This document shows, in pieces, positions 17,034-26,488 of a stretch of DNA of 64,000 nt. A program made the translations under genes and the position numbers. The stretch comes from Lunatibacter salilacus (GTDB lineage: Bacteria > Bacteroidota > Bacteroidia > Cytophagales > Cyclobacteriaceae): positions 310,001-374,000 of the forward strand of contig NZ_VOLC01000003.1 in assembly GCF_009797935.1 (NCBI RefSeq). Reading direction: 5' to 3'. Each line of letters starts with the position of its first letter. Positions within the stretch are counted from its first letter, which is position 1. The notes beneath the pieces were generated by a model, which was not told the DNA's origin, made no database searches, and saw only the letters and a list, made by a program, of their open reading frames with translations.

Positions 17034-18800
17034 ATGAATTACATGAATATAAAAAACTACCTACCGATTCTCCAATGGTTGCCGAAATATGAACGCGGTC
17101 AGCTAAAAGGGGACCTATCAGCTGGACTGACTGTTGGGATCATGTTGATTCCCCAGGGCATGGCTTATGCCATGTTAGCGGGGCTTGAGCCTATCCATGG
17201 ACTTTATGCGGTTACCATTCCTTTGGTACTGTACGCTATTTTTGGGACATCTAGGCAGCTTGCGGTCGGGCCAGTGGCCATGGTGTCCCTACTGACTGCT
17301 GCCGGTATCGCCAGTCTTTCCCCGCAGTCCACCGAGCAGTATCTTCTGTATGCGTTGACACTGGCATTTCTTGTGGGGCTTATCCAGTTTGGGATGGGAG
17401 TCCTTCGGCTTGGCTTTGTGGTGAATTTCCTCTCCCATCCCGTGATCAACGGCTTTACATCGGCCGCTGCTATCATTATCGGCCTAAGCCAAATCAAGCA
17501 CCTCTTCAGGATTGATCTGCCAAATAGCGAGCATATCCAGGAGATGGCGGTAGCATTGTATCATAATTTGGGCAATATGCATGGAGTTACGGTTGGCATC
17601 GGTGTATTGGGTATTATAATCATCAAATACAGCAAGAAAATTCACACAGCTATCCCTGCATCTTTGGTTGCGGTAGTCGTCGGCATTTTATTGGTTTGGG
17701 GATTTGACTTGGCCAATCACGGGGTGAAAATTGTTGGTGACGTGCCAAGCGGGCTTCCCGGCTTTTCGTTGCCATCTTTTGACCTGCAGGGATGGAAAAT
17801 TCTGCTACCGATAGCACTGACCATTTCCATGGTCGGATTTGCGGAGAGCTATGCGGTAGCTAAAACGATACAGGCTAAACACAAAAATTACAAGCTGGAA
17901 GCCAACCAAGAATTAATTGCTCTGGGTATGGCCAATTTCGGAGCTGCTTTTTTCAAAGGATTTCCCGTGACAGGCGGCTTTTCCCGCACGGCGGTAAACA
18001 ACCAAGCTGGAGCCAATACCGGACTCGCGTCCTTGGTTAGTGCTTTTTTGATTGTAATGACGTTGCTGTTTTTCACCGGTTTATTTTATTATTTACCCAG
18101 TGCCATCCTGGCTGCCGTTGTACTGGTGGCCGTTTCGGGATTGATAGATCTGAAGGAACCGGTTGTTTTATGGAAGAAGGACAAAGCCGATTTCGCCATG
18201 TTGATGGCCACTTTTGTCATTACCCTAACTCTAGGTATAGAGACTGGGATTATTTCAGGTATGGTGTTGTCGTTGGTCATGGTGGTATATAGAGCCTCCA
18301 TGCCGCATATGGCACAGCTTGGTAGGGTGCCGGGAACTAATGTGTTCAGGAATATACGGAGATTTAAAAACCTGGAAGAAAAACCGGATGTCCTAATGGT
18401 GCGTATAGACGGTCCAATTTATTTTGCAAATGTCAAATACATTAAGGACACTATGGATAAGTGGGTAAAGAAGAGGGGTGAACAACTTCGAACTATTGTA
18501 TTTAATTTCGAAAGTATTCCAAGTATAGACAGTACAGGGGCCCACGAGCTTCAGGAATGGATTTTAGCTTGGAGGGCAGAGAAGATTGATGTTTGTATTA
18601 CCGCGACCAAAGGGCCTGTGAGGGATGTGCTTTCCCGTTGGAATCTTATCGAATGCGTGGGTGCTGACCATATGTTTATGGATGACCAGACTGCGTTGGA
18701 GTATATTGAGAAACGGCTAGAATTGGGAGTTCAGGAAAAATTCAGCCCTTATGCCACGCAGGCTAATCTGAAAAAGATTGGTAAAATTCCCGGCAATTAA
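17034..18800 (+). CDS. SulP-family inorganic anion transporter with STAS domain
   Basis: 588 residues. It opens with the SulP signature region (LPKYERGQLKGDLSAGLTVG then IPQGMAYAMLAGLEPIHGLY). About 12 transmembrane helices follow, with FPVTGGFSRTAVNNQAGA in the core and the SGLIDLKE segment before the cytoplasmic part. The C-terminal STAS domain spans roughly residues 440-560 (VLMVRIDGPIYFANVKYIKD, FNFESIPSIDSTGAHELQEW). These inner-membrane carriers move sulfate, bicarbonate or C4-dicarboxylates. Substrate is unresolved; no carbonic anhydrase or sulfate assimilation gene adjoins it. Confidence 0.95.
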   Translation: MNYMNIKNYLPILQWLPKYERGQLKGDLSAGLTVGIMLIPQGMAYAMLAGLEPIHGLYAVTIPLVLYAIFGTSRQLAVGPVAMVSLLTAAGIASLSPQSTEQYLLYALTLAFLVGLIQFGMGVLRLGFVVNFLSHPVINGFTSAAAIIIGLSQIKHLFRIDLPNSEHIQEMAVALYHNLGNMHGVTVGIGVLGIIIIKYSKKIHTAIPASLVAVVVGILLVWGFDLANHGVKIVGDVPSGLPGFSLPSFDLQGWKILLPIALTISMVGFAESYAVAKTIQAKHKNYKLEANQELIALGMANFGAAFFKGFPVTGGFSRTAVNNQAGANTGLASLVSAFLIVMTLLFFTGLFYYLPSAILAAVVLVAVSGLIDLKEPVVLWKKDKADFAMLMATFVITLTLGIETGIISGMVLSLVMVVYRASMPHMAQLGRVPGTNVFRNIRRFKNLEEKPDVLMVRIDGPIYFANVKYIKDTMDKWVKKRGEQLRTIVFNFESIPSIDSTGAHELQEWILAWRAEKIDVCITATKGPVRDVLSRWNLIECVGADHMFMDDQTALEYIEKRLELGVQEKFSPYATQANLKKIGKIPGN

Positions 18801-18829
18801 CTACTTTTGCCAGAACAAAATCCAGTCCA

Positions 18830-19708
18830 TTGGAACAGATCACGCTTTCATTAAACGGTTCTGAAGCAAGGATAAACCTCTTTGGGGCGGAACTAACTAG
18901 CTTCAAATACAAAAATAACGAATATATCTGGCAGGCGAACCCTGCTGTTTGGGGGCGTCATGCCCCCATTCTTTTTCCCATTGTTGGCAAACTCCGTGAT
19001 AACAATTATTTCTTTCAAGGTAAAAAATACTCCATGGGGCAGCATGGCTTTGCAAGGGATAGGGAATTTGCCATTTTAGACCAAAGCGACACCTCAGTAA
19101 GTTTGCTACTGAGATCCGATAGGTTAAGCAAGGCGGTATACCCCTTTGATTTTGAATTAGAAGTTACCTACACCATGCAGCCCAACGGGATACAGGTTGG
19201 TTACAAGGTGCGCAATACACAGCCCGAAAATCCCATTTGGTTCAGCATAGGCGCACATCCGGGTTTTAATTTCCCCTTAAACGCAAGCGAACGCTTTGAG
19301 GATTATGAGATTGATTTTTATGATGCAGCGCTTCAATCCATTGATTTATATCCCTTGATGGAGGGATACGTGAGTAAGGAAAAACAATCTCTTCCTATCA
19401 GCAACGGAAAACTGGGTCTTAGGGGGGAGTTATTTGACAATGATGCCCTTATTATGGATGTCGATACTCCAGCCAAAGTCAGTATCCGCAGCAAAAAATC
19501 AGGCAAAGGAGTAGCTATGAGCTATTCGGATTTTAGGTGGCTTGGCATTTGGACGAAGGCAGTGGGAGCGGGATTTATTTGTATAGAACCCTGGAACGGA
19601 ATAGCTGATACCGTCGACCATGATCAGCAGTTGGTGACAAAGTGGGGTATTAATTTACTGGAAGCAGGAGAAAGTTATGCAGTGAGCTACGAGATTATGA
19701 TCTACTAG
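18830..19708 (+). CDS. Aldose 1-epimerase (galactose mutarotase)-like protein
   Basis: 292 residues starting at a TTG at 18830. No in-frame ATG exists near the domain start, and the family normally begins a few residues before the first strand, as here (TLSLNGSEARINLFGAELTS). The mutarotase beta-sandwich motifs are AVWGRHAPILFPIVGKL (substrate Arg), KYSMGQHGFARDREF (catalytic His region), WFSIGAHPGFNFPL (second His), and FICIEPWNGIAD (catalytic Glu). It matches the YeaD/LACX subfamily acting on sugars or sugar phosphates. It follows SulP by 29 bp and is probably co-transcribed. Confidence 0.88.
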   Translation: MEQITLSLNGSEARINLFGAELTSFKYKNNEYIWQANPAVWGRHAPILFPIVGKLRDNNYFFQGKKYSMGQHGFARDREFAILDQSDTSVSLLLRSDRLSKAVYPFDFELEVTYTMQPNGIQVGYKVRNTQPENPIWFSIGAHPGFNFPLNASERFEDYEIDFYDAALQSIDLYPLMEGYVSKEKQSLPISNGKLGLRGELFDNDALIMDVDTPAKVSIRSKKSGKGVAMSYSDFRWLGIWTKAVGAGFICIEPWNGIADTVDHDQQLVTKWGINLLEAGESYAVSYEIMIY

Positions 19709-19794
19709 GTTGATAGAATTCCTGTAGTTATTGAACCAAGCTGCTCATGAATCCTGTTGACCAACTAAATAGCCCGGTAAAAAGAAGATAGGAG

Positions 19795-20217
19795 ATGCAT
19801 AATACCAATAACGAACTTTTAAGAAAAAAAATAGCCACCAGGTTGGAGGTTTCTATACTGGTGAGAACCTTTTATTCCAAAGTGAGGGTACATGCTGACT
19901 TGGGGCCGATCTTCAACGGAATCATCACAGACTGGGAGGTTCACTTGGAGCGGTTGACCGATTTTTGGGAAATGGTCCTTCTGAATTCAGGTCCTGGTGC
20001 GGGAAAGTTCAGTCCCGTACCCGTGCATAAGGCTGTTGACAAACAGGTCAACGAAAGTATTGAACAGCGCCATTTTGGAAATTGGCTGGAGCTTTGGTTC
20101 AGCACTATCGATGAACTTTTTGAGGGAGAAAATGCAGATTACGCTAAAGAACACGCCCGCAATATGGCACATATTCTTTTTTTCCGCATTGTGGAGGGTA
20201 GGGGCAAGTCAACCTAG
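19795..20217 (+). CDS. Group III truncated haemoglobin
   Basis: 140 residues, the 2-over-2 globin length. Key features are LVRTFYSKVRVHADLGPIF (helix B with the distal Tyr), WEVHLERLTDFWEMVLL (helix E), and IEQRHFGNWLELW, where the histidine is the proximal haem ligand typical of group III. Then comes TIDELFEGENADYAKEHARNMAHILF. Group III proteins bind O2/NO/peroxide, and their exact roles are unsettled, with NO or redox handling most likely. It stands 86 bp after the epimerase gene on the same strand. Confidence 0.9.
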   Translation: MHNTNNELLRKKIATRLEVSILVRTFYSKVRVHADLGPIFNGIITDWEVHLERLTDFWEMVLLNSGPGAGKFSPVPVHKAVDKQVNESIEQRHFGNWLELWFSTIDELFEGENADYAKEHARNMAHILFFRIVEGRGKST

Positions 20218-20220
20218 GTT

Positions 20221-20251
20221 AGTAATTACGAATTACGAATTAAAAATTACG
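20221..20251. repeat. Heptamer tandem repeat ATTACGA
   Basis: Four successive 7-bp units (AATTACG, AATTACG, AATTAAA, AATTACG) directly downstream of the haemoglobin stop codon. A single related unit occurs at 6319. It resembles short tandemly repeated repetitive DNA. Confidence 0.65.
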
Positions 20252-20370
20252 AAACCAATATAAACAACCAATAACTCAGAGACGGGAGGCGGAAGATTTG
20301 GAGACGAAGAGAGGGGGAGCCTTAGGGACTTAGAGACGAAGAAAACCCCAAAAGGTCAAACCTATAAGGC

Positions 20371-20452
20371 CACCAACTCATCAACCTATCAACCAATATC
20401 TCAATAACCTAATAACTATTAACTCAATAACCAAACTACCCATCAACTAACA
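20371..20452. repeat. AATAACC-type low-complexity tract
   Basis: Units such as CCAACTCATCAACC, CAATAACC and TAATAACT abut the 3' end of the PQQ dehydrogenase gene. Same family as 10790-10902, again next to the stop codon of a minus-strand gene. Confidence 0.6.
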
Positions 20453-20461
20453 ATCCGATTC

Positions 20462-21637
20462 TTACCAATCCACTTTTATCTTAAGGATTTTGTCGTCATG
20501 AATTCGAAGTTCGGCTCTGCCGTCGGTATTACTAGTGGTGACATAAAGGTGGCCATCTGGACCGATCGTTACATCGCGCATCCGTCCGTAAATGCCACGG
20601 GAAGGGGCATAAGAAAACCAGCGTTGTACCTTTTTGACTTCATAGTCCTTTTCCCGGTCCAATACCAACCGGATTAAAGCCTGGCCACCCAGAGAGGCTA
20701 CGTATAGGTCACCCTTATAAAACGTCATCCCAGCAGGAGGGACAGCGGCTAGATTCCAACTTACCAAAGGGTCCTGATAATCGGCGATTTGTGGGGCTCC
20801 GACTACGATGGGCCAACCATGGTTTCCTCCCTTTTTGACTAGATTTACTTCATCCCGGTAGCGTACATTACCTTCCACTGCTGCGCCGGAAGGGCCATGT
20901 TCGGAATTGAAAAGGGCACCGGTCTCAGGATCCCAAGCAAAACCCTGAACCACTCTATGCCCATAGGAATAAACGGGGGAATTTGGAAAAGGATTGTCGG
21001 AGGGAATATCTCCTTCGGGAGTAATCCGAAGGATCTTAGATGCCATGGAGTTTAGGTCCTGGGCGATATACGGCTGGGACATGTCTCCTGTACCTATATA
21101 AAGCATCTTGTCCGGACCAAAGGCAATTCTTCCACCCAGATGGATGGCATAGGCGGGGATATTGTCCAGAATTACACGATCTATTTCTGCTGTCTGTCCT
21201 TTATGTTTGAGGCGCAACACTCTGCTTAGTAGTTCATTATCTTGGTTTCTATACGCATGCATGATATAGATCAATTGGTTTGATTCGAAATCCGGATGTA
21301 AATCCATTCCCATTAAGCCGGCATCTACCTCATGTACCGCATCCGGTACTTCAAAGTAGGGGACCTGATTTTTGGTGTCGTTGGGGATGCGGACAATAGT
21401 TCCGGTTCGTTGGGCGACCAAGGCGTCTCCGTTTGGCAGAAAGCGTAAACTCCATGGAATGGTCAGACTGTCCACCCATACTTCTACGGTAACCCCTTCC
21501 ACCACAGGTAAATATTCCTCGGCCACCTTTTGAGGAACTTCGCCGACTATGGGTTGTGCTTGGCGGATTTCCTCTTGGGCATTTGACAAGGAACTTTGGA
21601 ATAGAAATGCAATAGAAATGAATAGAACCTTTTTCAT
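20462..21637 (-). CDS. PQQ-dependent sugar dehydrogenase (soluble GDH/Asd-like)
   Basis: 391 residues with a signal peptide (MKKVLFISIAFLFQSSLSNAQ), hence periplasmic. Six-bladed propeller motifs of the glucose/sorbosone dehydrogenase family are clear: LTIPWSLRFLPNGDALVAQR, DAGLMGMDLHPDF, YAIHLGGRIAFGPDKMLYIG with the catalytic His region, GHRVVQGFAWDP, and FNSEHGPSGAAVEGN. Members oxidise aldose sugars with PQQ, passing electrons to a periplasmic acceptor. The organism would need PQQ from outside or from genes elsewhere, as none are in this window. The gene is isolated, with a 230-bp upstream gap. Confidence 0.92.
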   Translation of the reverse strand: MKKVLFISIAFLFQSSLSNAQEEIRQAQPIVGEVPQKVAEEYLPVVEGVTVEVWVDSLTIPWSLRFLPNGDALVAQRTGTIVRIPNDTKNQVPYFEVPDAVHEVDAGLMGMDLHPDFESNQLIYIMHAYRNQDNELLSRVLRLKHKGQTAEIDRVILDNIPAYAIHLGGRIAFGPDKMLYIGTGDMSQPYIAQDLNSMASKILRITPEGDIPSDNPFPNSPVYSYGHRVVQGFAWDPETGALFNSEHGPSGAAVEGNVRYRDEVNLVKKGGNHGWPIVVGAPQIADYQDPLVSWNLAAVPPAGMTFYKGDLYVASLGGQALIRLVLDREKDYEVKKVQRWFSYAPSRGIYGRMRDVTIGPDGHLYVTTSNTDGRAELRIHDDKILKIKVDW

Positions 21638-21868
21638 AAGTTAACAACTAAAATTTTTAAATAAGGGTTTGAGTCAAGCTACAATTTTTTCCCCGATATC
21701 AAATTGAATTGATTCATCAGTAGGCAGTAAGTACCTGTTGTACCGAATCTTCATTTATTCCGGTAGGTTATTGATGGATCTTATCCTATTTCTGATAGAC
21801 TAATACCAATACAGAATCATTTTACTTTTCTTTTTTATAGGTATTTGAAGAAAATAAAGTATCGCCTC

Positions 21869-22489
21869 CTATTTTTTTTCTGTAGGCTCAGCAAAATCGA
21901 TTTCCAGTTGATCGGGAAGCAGCTTGAATCCTTTCCGATGGATGGGAGTGGGGCCAAGTCTTCGAATGCCTTCACGGTGGAGTCGGGTCGGATACCCTAC
22001 ATTTCTTTCCCACCCATAGCCGGGGTAAGTTTGCGCTAATTTAACCATAAGTTCATCGCGGTAGACTTTGGCTAGAATCGAGGCCGCGGCTATGCTGGCA
22101 ATTTTTGCGTCCCCTTTGACGACGCAGGTAAATGGTGTATTTAGGTTAGTTTTAAAACGGTTTCCATCTACCAGCAGGTGCTCAGGGGGTACCCGGAGGG
22201 ATGAGATAGCCCGATTCATTGCGAGAAAGGATGCGTTCAGGATGTTTATGCGGTCAATTTCAGCTACGCTTGCTTCTCCTATTGCCCAACTCACCGAAGC
22301 GTCTTTGATTTCTTTAACTAGATTTTGTCTCGTTATTTTAGTTACTTTCTTCGAATCATTAATCCATTCGTTGGCATAGGAAGGAGGTAAAATAACCGCC
22401 GCAGCTACAACCGGTCCGCACAGGCATCCCCTTCCTACTTCATCACATCCTGCTTCTATCCTGTCAGCTTCTAAATAAGGTATTAACAT
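21869..22489 (-). CDS. rnhB: Ribonuclease HII
   Basis: The preferred start is the ATG at 22489 (MLIPYLEADRIEAGCDEVGRG, 206 residues); an ATG three codons earlier at 22498 is possible. The active site is explicit: Asp/Glu of GCDEVGRGCLCGPV, an aspartate in LLVDGNRF, and an aspartate in ILAKVYRDELM. The segment YGWERNVGYPTRLHREGIRRLGP is the conserved C-terminal RNase HII region. It removes ribonucleotides and RNA from RNA/DNA hybrids in the cytoplasm. The gene start overlaps the 3' end of the upstream GH63-like gene by about 26 bp, implying translational coupling. Confidence 0.96.
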   Translation of the reverse strand: MLIPYLEADRIEAGCDEVGRGCLCGPVVAAAVILPPSYANEWINDSKKVTKITRQNLVKEIKDASVSWAIGEASVAEIDRINILNASFLAMNRAISSLRVPPEHLLVDGNRFKTNLNTPFTCVVKGDAKIASIAAASILAKVYRDELMVKLAQTYPGYGWERNVGYPTRLHREGIRRLGPTPIHRKGFKLLPDQLEIDFAEPTEKK

Positions 22490-25133
22490 TGGAGGCATGG
22501 GTTGTTTCTTTGGAGACTTTATGGATCATTTCGGCCACCAATCCTGTCCAACCGGTTTGGTGTGAAGCTCCCAACCCACGTCCATTATCTCCGTGAAAAT
22601 ATTCGTAAAATAGAATTAGATCCTGAAAATGCGGATCATGTTGCAATTTATCGCAGTTTTCGTAAATGGGCCGTTTCCCAGATTTATCTTTCAAAAACAG
22701 CCGGATACAGCGGAGTGACAGCTCCTTGGCGATTAGGTCCAAAGTTAGAAAATTACCGGATCCTGTCGGGTATTCGATAGAGAAATTGCCCCCATAATAG
22801 AAGTCGAATTTTTTAAGCGATTCTATAATCAGATAGTTAATCGGAAACCATATGGGACCTCTCCAGTTGGAATTTCCTCCAAACATGGTGGTTTCAGATT
22901 CTCCCGGAGCATATTTTACAGAAAATACGTTCCCATTTAATTTGATTGAATAGGGATTGTTTTCGTGGTCTTTTGACATGGACCGTATGCCGTAAGGGGA
23001 TAAAAATTCCGATTCATCCAGCATTATTTTAAGCACACTTTTCATTCGGTGTCCGCGGAGAAGGGAAAACAAGCGTCTTTTATCATAGCCAGGATGTATC
23101 CAATTAGACACCAAGGCAGCTAATTTTGGTTTCTCTTTGAAGAAAAACTCCAGCCTTTTCTTGAACTCCGGTAGGTTTTCGAACAGTTCTTCCCGGATGG
23201 GTTCTACCGCAAATAACGGAATAATTCCCACGATGGATTTAACTTTCATAACCTTGGGATTTTTTCCGGAGAGGTGAAGGACATCATAGAAAAACTGGTC
23301 CTCTTCATTCCAAAGACTAATATTTCCCCCCGAAATATTGTTCATGGCTCCAGCAATATAGAGAAAGTGCTCCATAAATTTGGTTGCCGTATATTGATAG
23401 ACTTTGTTAAATTCACACAGGTCGAGAGATATTCGTAGCATGTTTAGGCAAAACATGGCCATCCAGGAGGTGGCATCGGCCTGCTCAAGCTTACCGAATA
23501 GCTTATCTGCATGGCTCCTGTCGAATACGCTGATGTTGTCAAGACCCAAAAACCCTCCTTCGAAGATATTTTTCCCCTCGTCGTCTTTTTGGTTTACCCA
23601 CCAGGTAAAATTAAGTATAAGTTTGTGAAAAGCCCTTTCAAGATATTCTTGGTCACCCTGTCCGCCGTGACGTTTTTTGTCAATTTGATATACCCGCTGA
23701 ACCGCATAAGCATGTACGGGTGGGTTTACGTCATTGAAGTTCCACTCATAAGCCGGTATTTGTCCATTAGGATGCATGTACCAGTCATTCAGCAAGAGCA
23801 GGAGTTGATCTTTCGCAAATCCGGAATCCAATCGTGCAAGAGGGATGCAGTGAAATGCCAAGTCCCATGCAGCATACCAAGGATACTCCCATTTATCAGG
23901 CATGGATATGATGTCGTAATTTTGTAGGTGCCGCCAATTACTGTTCCTGCCACTTTTTCTCTCTTGAGGTGGTTGATACCTTCCTGGATCCCCTTCCAGC
24001 CAGCGCTCCACGTTATAATAATAAAACTGCTTGGTCCACATCATCCCGGCATATGCCTGACGTTGGATCAATTTCAGTTCCTCATTTTTGACACCGCTCT
24101 GTATTTCAGCATAAAACTCATCCGTATCGTGTTTTCGGTTGTTGAGGATTTCTTCTGCTCCTGCAAGTGGGTTTTCTGTTTCAAAATGCTGCATGCGAAA
24201 CACGACTTCCACGCTGCCTCCGGCAGGAACTTGAAGTTTATAGACTGCGGCGGCTTTGGTACCAGTTAGGTTGGGATTTAGGTGTTTTTCATCTCCATGA
24301 ACCACATAATCGTTAATGGCATCTTTTAGGTATTTCTTTTGATTTCCTATATGGTAAAGACGTTCACGGTTGGTTTCATTGTCACAGAAAACGATTTTTG
24401 GTTGCTCGTTAAACGAAAAAATATAGTTTCCAGATTTGGGAGAATAAGCTTTTAGCCGGTTATCGCTAATCATGGAAAGGTTAGGCATAAATGGCTCATC
24501 TCCGGTGAACCAAGTTTTTCTAAACCAAATTGTAGGCATCACACACAGTTCGGCATCTTCGTGACCCCGATTGTGAATAGTTGCCTTACCAACAATGTCC
24601 TCATCATTCTCTTTGGCATATTCAATGAAAATATCGAAGTAGGCATCCTCATCGAAAACCCCGGTGTCGATGAGTTCATATTCCCGGTCCTTCTTTCCCC
24701 GGACAAGATTTTCATCGTATAGATTTTGGTAGGGAAACTCATTCTGGGGATACTTGTACAGCATTTTCATATAGCTGTGGGTAGGCGAAGAATCCAAGTA
24801 ATAGTACAGTTCCTTTACATCTTCCCCATGGTTGCCCTGATTTCCTGTCATACCGAAGTACCTTTCTTTAATCAGGGGATCTTTTCCATTCCAAAAGGCC
24901 CAAGCAATACACAGTTTCTGCTTGTGGTCTGAAATACCACCTATTCCTTCCTCTCCCCATCGGTAGGCCTTGCTTCGCGCATCTTCGTGCGTCACATTTT
25001 CCCATGCTGCGCCGTCTGGACTATAATCTTCTCTGACCGTTCCCCATTGCCTGTCTCCAAGATAAGGTCCCCATTTTTTCCAATGGCGTACCCTTTCTCT
25101 ATCTTCCTTAAGCCTTATATTTTCTATGGTCAT
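22464..25133 (-). CDS. GH63/MGH1-like glycoside hydrolase (glucosidase-type)
   Basis: 889 residues with no signal peptide. The N-terminal beta domain starts MTIENIRLKEDRERVRHWKK and WGPYLGDRQWGTVREDYS. The (alpha/alpha)6 catalytic domain includes PWYAAWDLAFHCIPLARLD, AYEWNFNDVNPPVHAYAV and, near the C-terminus, FGGNSNWRGPIWFPINYLII. These are hallmarks of the GH63 family of alpha-glucosidase-type inverting hydrolases (YgjK, mannosylglycerate hydrolase). The bacterial clade with this long N-terminus is often called simply glucosidase. As a cytoplasmic enzyme it probably acts on a compatible-solute glycoside or oligosaccharide, but that is inference. Couples to rnhB by overlap. Confidence 0.88.
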   Translation of the reverse strand: MTIENIRLKEDRERVRHWKKWGPYLGDRQWGTVREDYSPDGAAWENVTHEDARSKAYRWGEEGIGGISDHKQKLCIAWAFWNGKDPLIKERYFGMTGNQGNHGEDVKELYYYLDSSPTHSYMKMLYKYPQNEFPYQNLYDENLVRGKKDREYELIDTGVFDEDAYFDIFIEYAKENDEDIVGKATIHNRGHEDAELCVMPTIWFRKTWFTGDEPFMPNLSMISDNRLKAYSPKSGNYIFSFNEQPKIVFCDNETNRERLYHIGNQKKYLKDAINDYVVHGDEKHLNPNLTGTKAAAVYKLQVPAGGSVEVVFRMQHFETENPLAGAEEILNNRKHDTDEFYAEIQSGVKNEELKLIQRQAYAGMMWTKQFYYYNVERWLEGDPGRYQPPQERKSGRNSNWRHLQNYDIISMPDKWEYPWYAAWDLAFHCIPLARLDSGFAKDQLLLLLNDWYMHPNGQIPAYEWNFNDVNPPVHAYAVQRVYQIDKKRHGGQGDQEYLERAFHKLILNFTWWVNQKDDEGKNIFEGGFLGLDNISVFDRSHADKLFGKLEQADATSWMAMFCLNMLRISLDLCEFNKVYQYTATKFMEHFLYIAGAMNNISGGNISLWNEEDQFFYDVLHLSGKNPKVMKVKSIVGIIPLFAVEPIREELFENLPEFKKRLEFFFKEKPKLAALVSNWIHPGYDKRRLFSLLRGHRMKSVLKIMLDESEFLSPYGIRSMSKDHENNPYSIKLNGNVFSVKYAPGESETTMFGGNSNWRGPIWFPINYLIIESLKKFDFYYGGNFSIEYPTGSGNFLTLDLIAKELSLRCIRLFLKDKSGKRPIYENCDKLQHDPHFQDLILFYEYFHGDNGRGLGASHQTGWTGLVAEMIHKVSKETTHASNVNTLFRS

Positions 25134-25303
25134 TAGCGTGATTTCCGTCTGTAATAAACACCGAATTTACGGGTTTTATCGAAGACTCCGATACTTAACA
25201 CGCCAACTTTCAGAAATAATGTGGGGAAAGAATGTTATTGTGCTTAATTAAATAACTGTAATTGTGTATAAACAGCAAATTTTTGGATCAGAGACACTTA
25301 AAC

Positions 25304-26470
25304 TCAATGACATGTTGAAGTAATGGGGGTGATCGAAAGCGCAGTTAATTGACTTTGATTTTCTTTATCAATTTGATTTTCCAATGAATCCAACCAGGAA
25401 TCAAAAAGCGTTTCCTGCTTTTGCATCCAGTCGTGAAAAGTAGATTCAAAAGCCGATTTTTTATGGTTCTCTATCAAAAATGTTTTGAATTCAGTAAAAT
25501 CGAAGAAGTCCGATGCCATTCCTGCGCCGGAAATTACCGCATCCACCGCATTGCATGCTTGTTCGTACTGCCCAGCCACGGGGACCAACATGACAGGTTT
25601 GCCAAAGTACATTGCTTCGCATACGGATTCAAATCCGGCAGTACACGCTAACGCTTTGCATGCTGCCATTTTTTCCAGAAATAACGATTCGTTTAGCGGG
25701 TAAAAGCATAAATTTGGCAAAGGACGGTAGGGTTCTGTTTGGCCTTTCTGATCCCAAAACGCTTCAATTTTTGTTTCAGGATTGGATTTAGCCCATGCTT
25801 TCACATCATCCGCATACCCGGGATTTACTAGGTAGGTAAGAAAAAAATCCCCGTTTGTTGGAAGCATGCTTTTTATTTTTGTGCGGAGTAAAGGAGGCCA
25901 AATCCGAAACGAAGCTTGGGTCTTGTCCTCCGCATATGGCCTGAAGGAAAGAGCAATTTGATCCTTTGCACCCCATGCAGTTAATTTGGTTGCAAGTTTG
26001 AATAGCAGCTTTGAAAGGGGTGCGCCTGTTGCAAAAGGAAAATCGGGATGGGCTATCAGGTATTGGTGGCCGATGGTCATGAAATGAGCTTCTGGACGAA
26101 AGAGACCGTTATATAGCCCCGCTAGAAGATCATAAAAATTGACAATTACATCGGGTTGGCGTTCGTCTACAAGTGCTTTAAGCTTAAATAAACTGTTATA
26201 AAAAGTGGAAGTTTGTTGAAGATTTTGACTGAAAGTGGCCCAAAGTTTAATAGACTTTTGCTTGCTGTCAGTCACAAAATTGGGACTGTGTATACGATGT
26301 ATAGGGCAGTGAATCTGCTGGTGAATAAACCCGGGGATTTCTCGGCGATTACTCGTTCCAATTACTACGTCACAGACGTCATGGCCCCGGACAATTAGCA
26401 ACTGGTACATGGCCATGGCCTGTGTCATATGTCCACGGCCTTCGCCCTGAATAACGAATAGAAAGCGCAT
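25304..26470 (-). CDS. Glycosyltransferase, GT-B fold (MurG/GT28-like)
   Basis: 388 residues. The N-terminal Rossmann motif MRFLFVIQGEGRGHMTQAMAM carries the GxGxxH nucleotide-sugar loop of the GT28-like class. The C-terminal half has ACKALACTAGFESVCEAMYF and GKPVMLVPVAGQYEQACNA, the donor-binding signature. No clear transmembrane helix is present, so probably membrane-peripheral. It lies 18 bp downstream of an LpxH-like phosphoesterase gene and probably shares its operon. Together they suggest a glycolipid or lipid A-related modification, which is inference only. The acceptor is unknown. Confidence 0.85.
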   Translation of the reverse strand: MRFLFVIQGEGRGHMTQAMAMYQLLIVRGHDVCDVVIGTSNRREIPGFIHQQIHCPIHRIHSPNFVTDSKQKSIKLWATFSQNLQQTSTFYNSLFKLKALVDERQPDVIVNFYDLLAGLYNGLFRPEAHFMTIGHQYLIAHPDFPFATGAPLSKLLFKLATKLTAWGAKDQIALSFRPYAEDKTQASFRIWPPLLRTKIKSMLPTNGDFFLTYLVNPGYADDVKAWAKSNPETKIEAFWDQKGQTEPYRPLPNLCFYPLNESLFLEKMAACKALACTAGFESVCEAMYFGKPVMLVPVAGQYEQACNAVDAVISGAGMASDFFDFTEFKTFLIENHKKSAFESTFHDWMQKQETLFDSWLDSLENQIDKENQSQLTALSITPITSTCH

Positions 26471-26488
26471 AGGCGTAAATTTAAGAGG

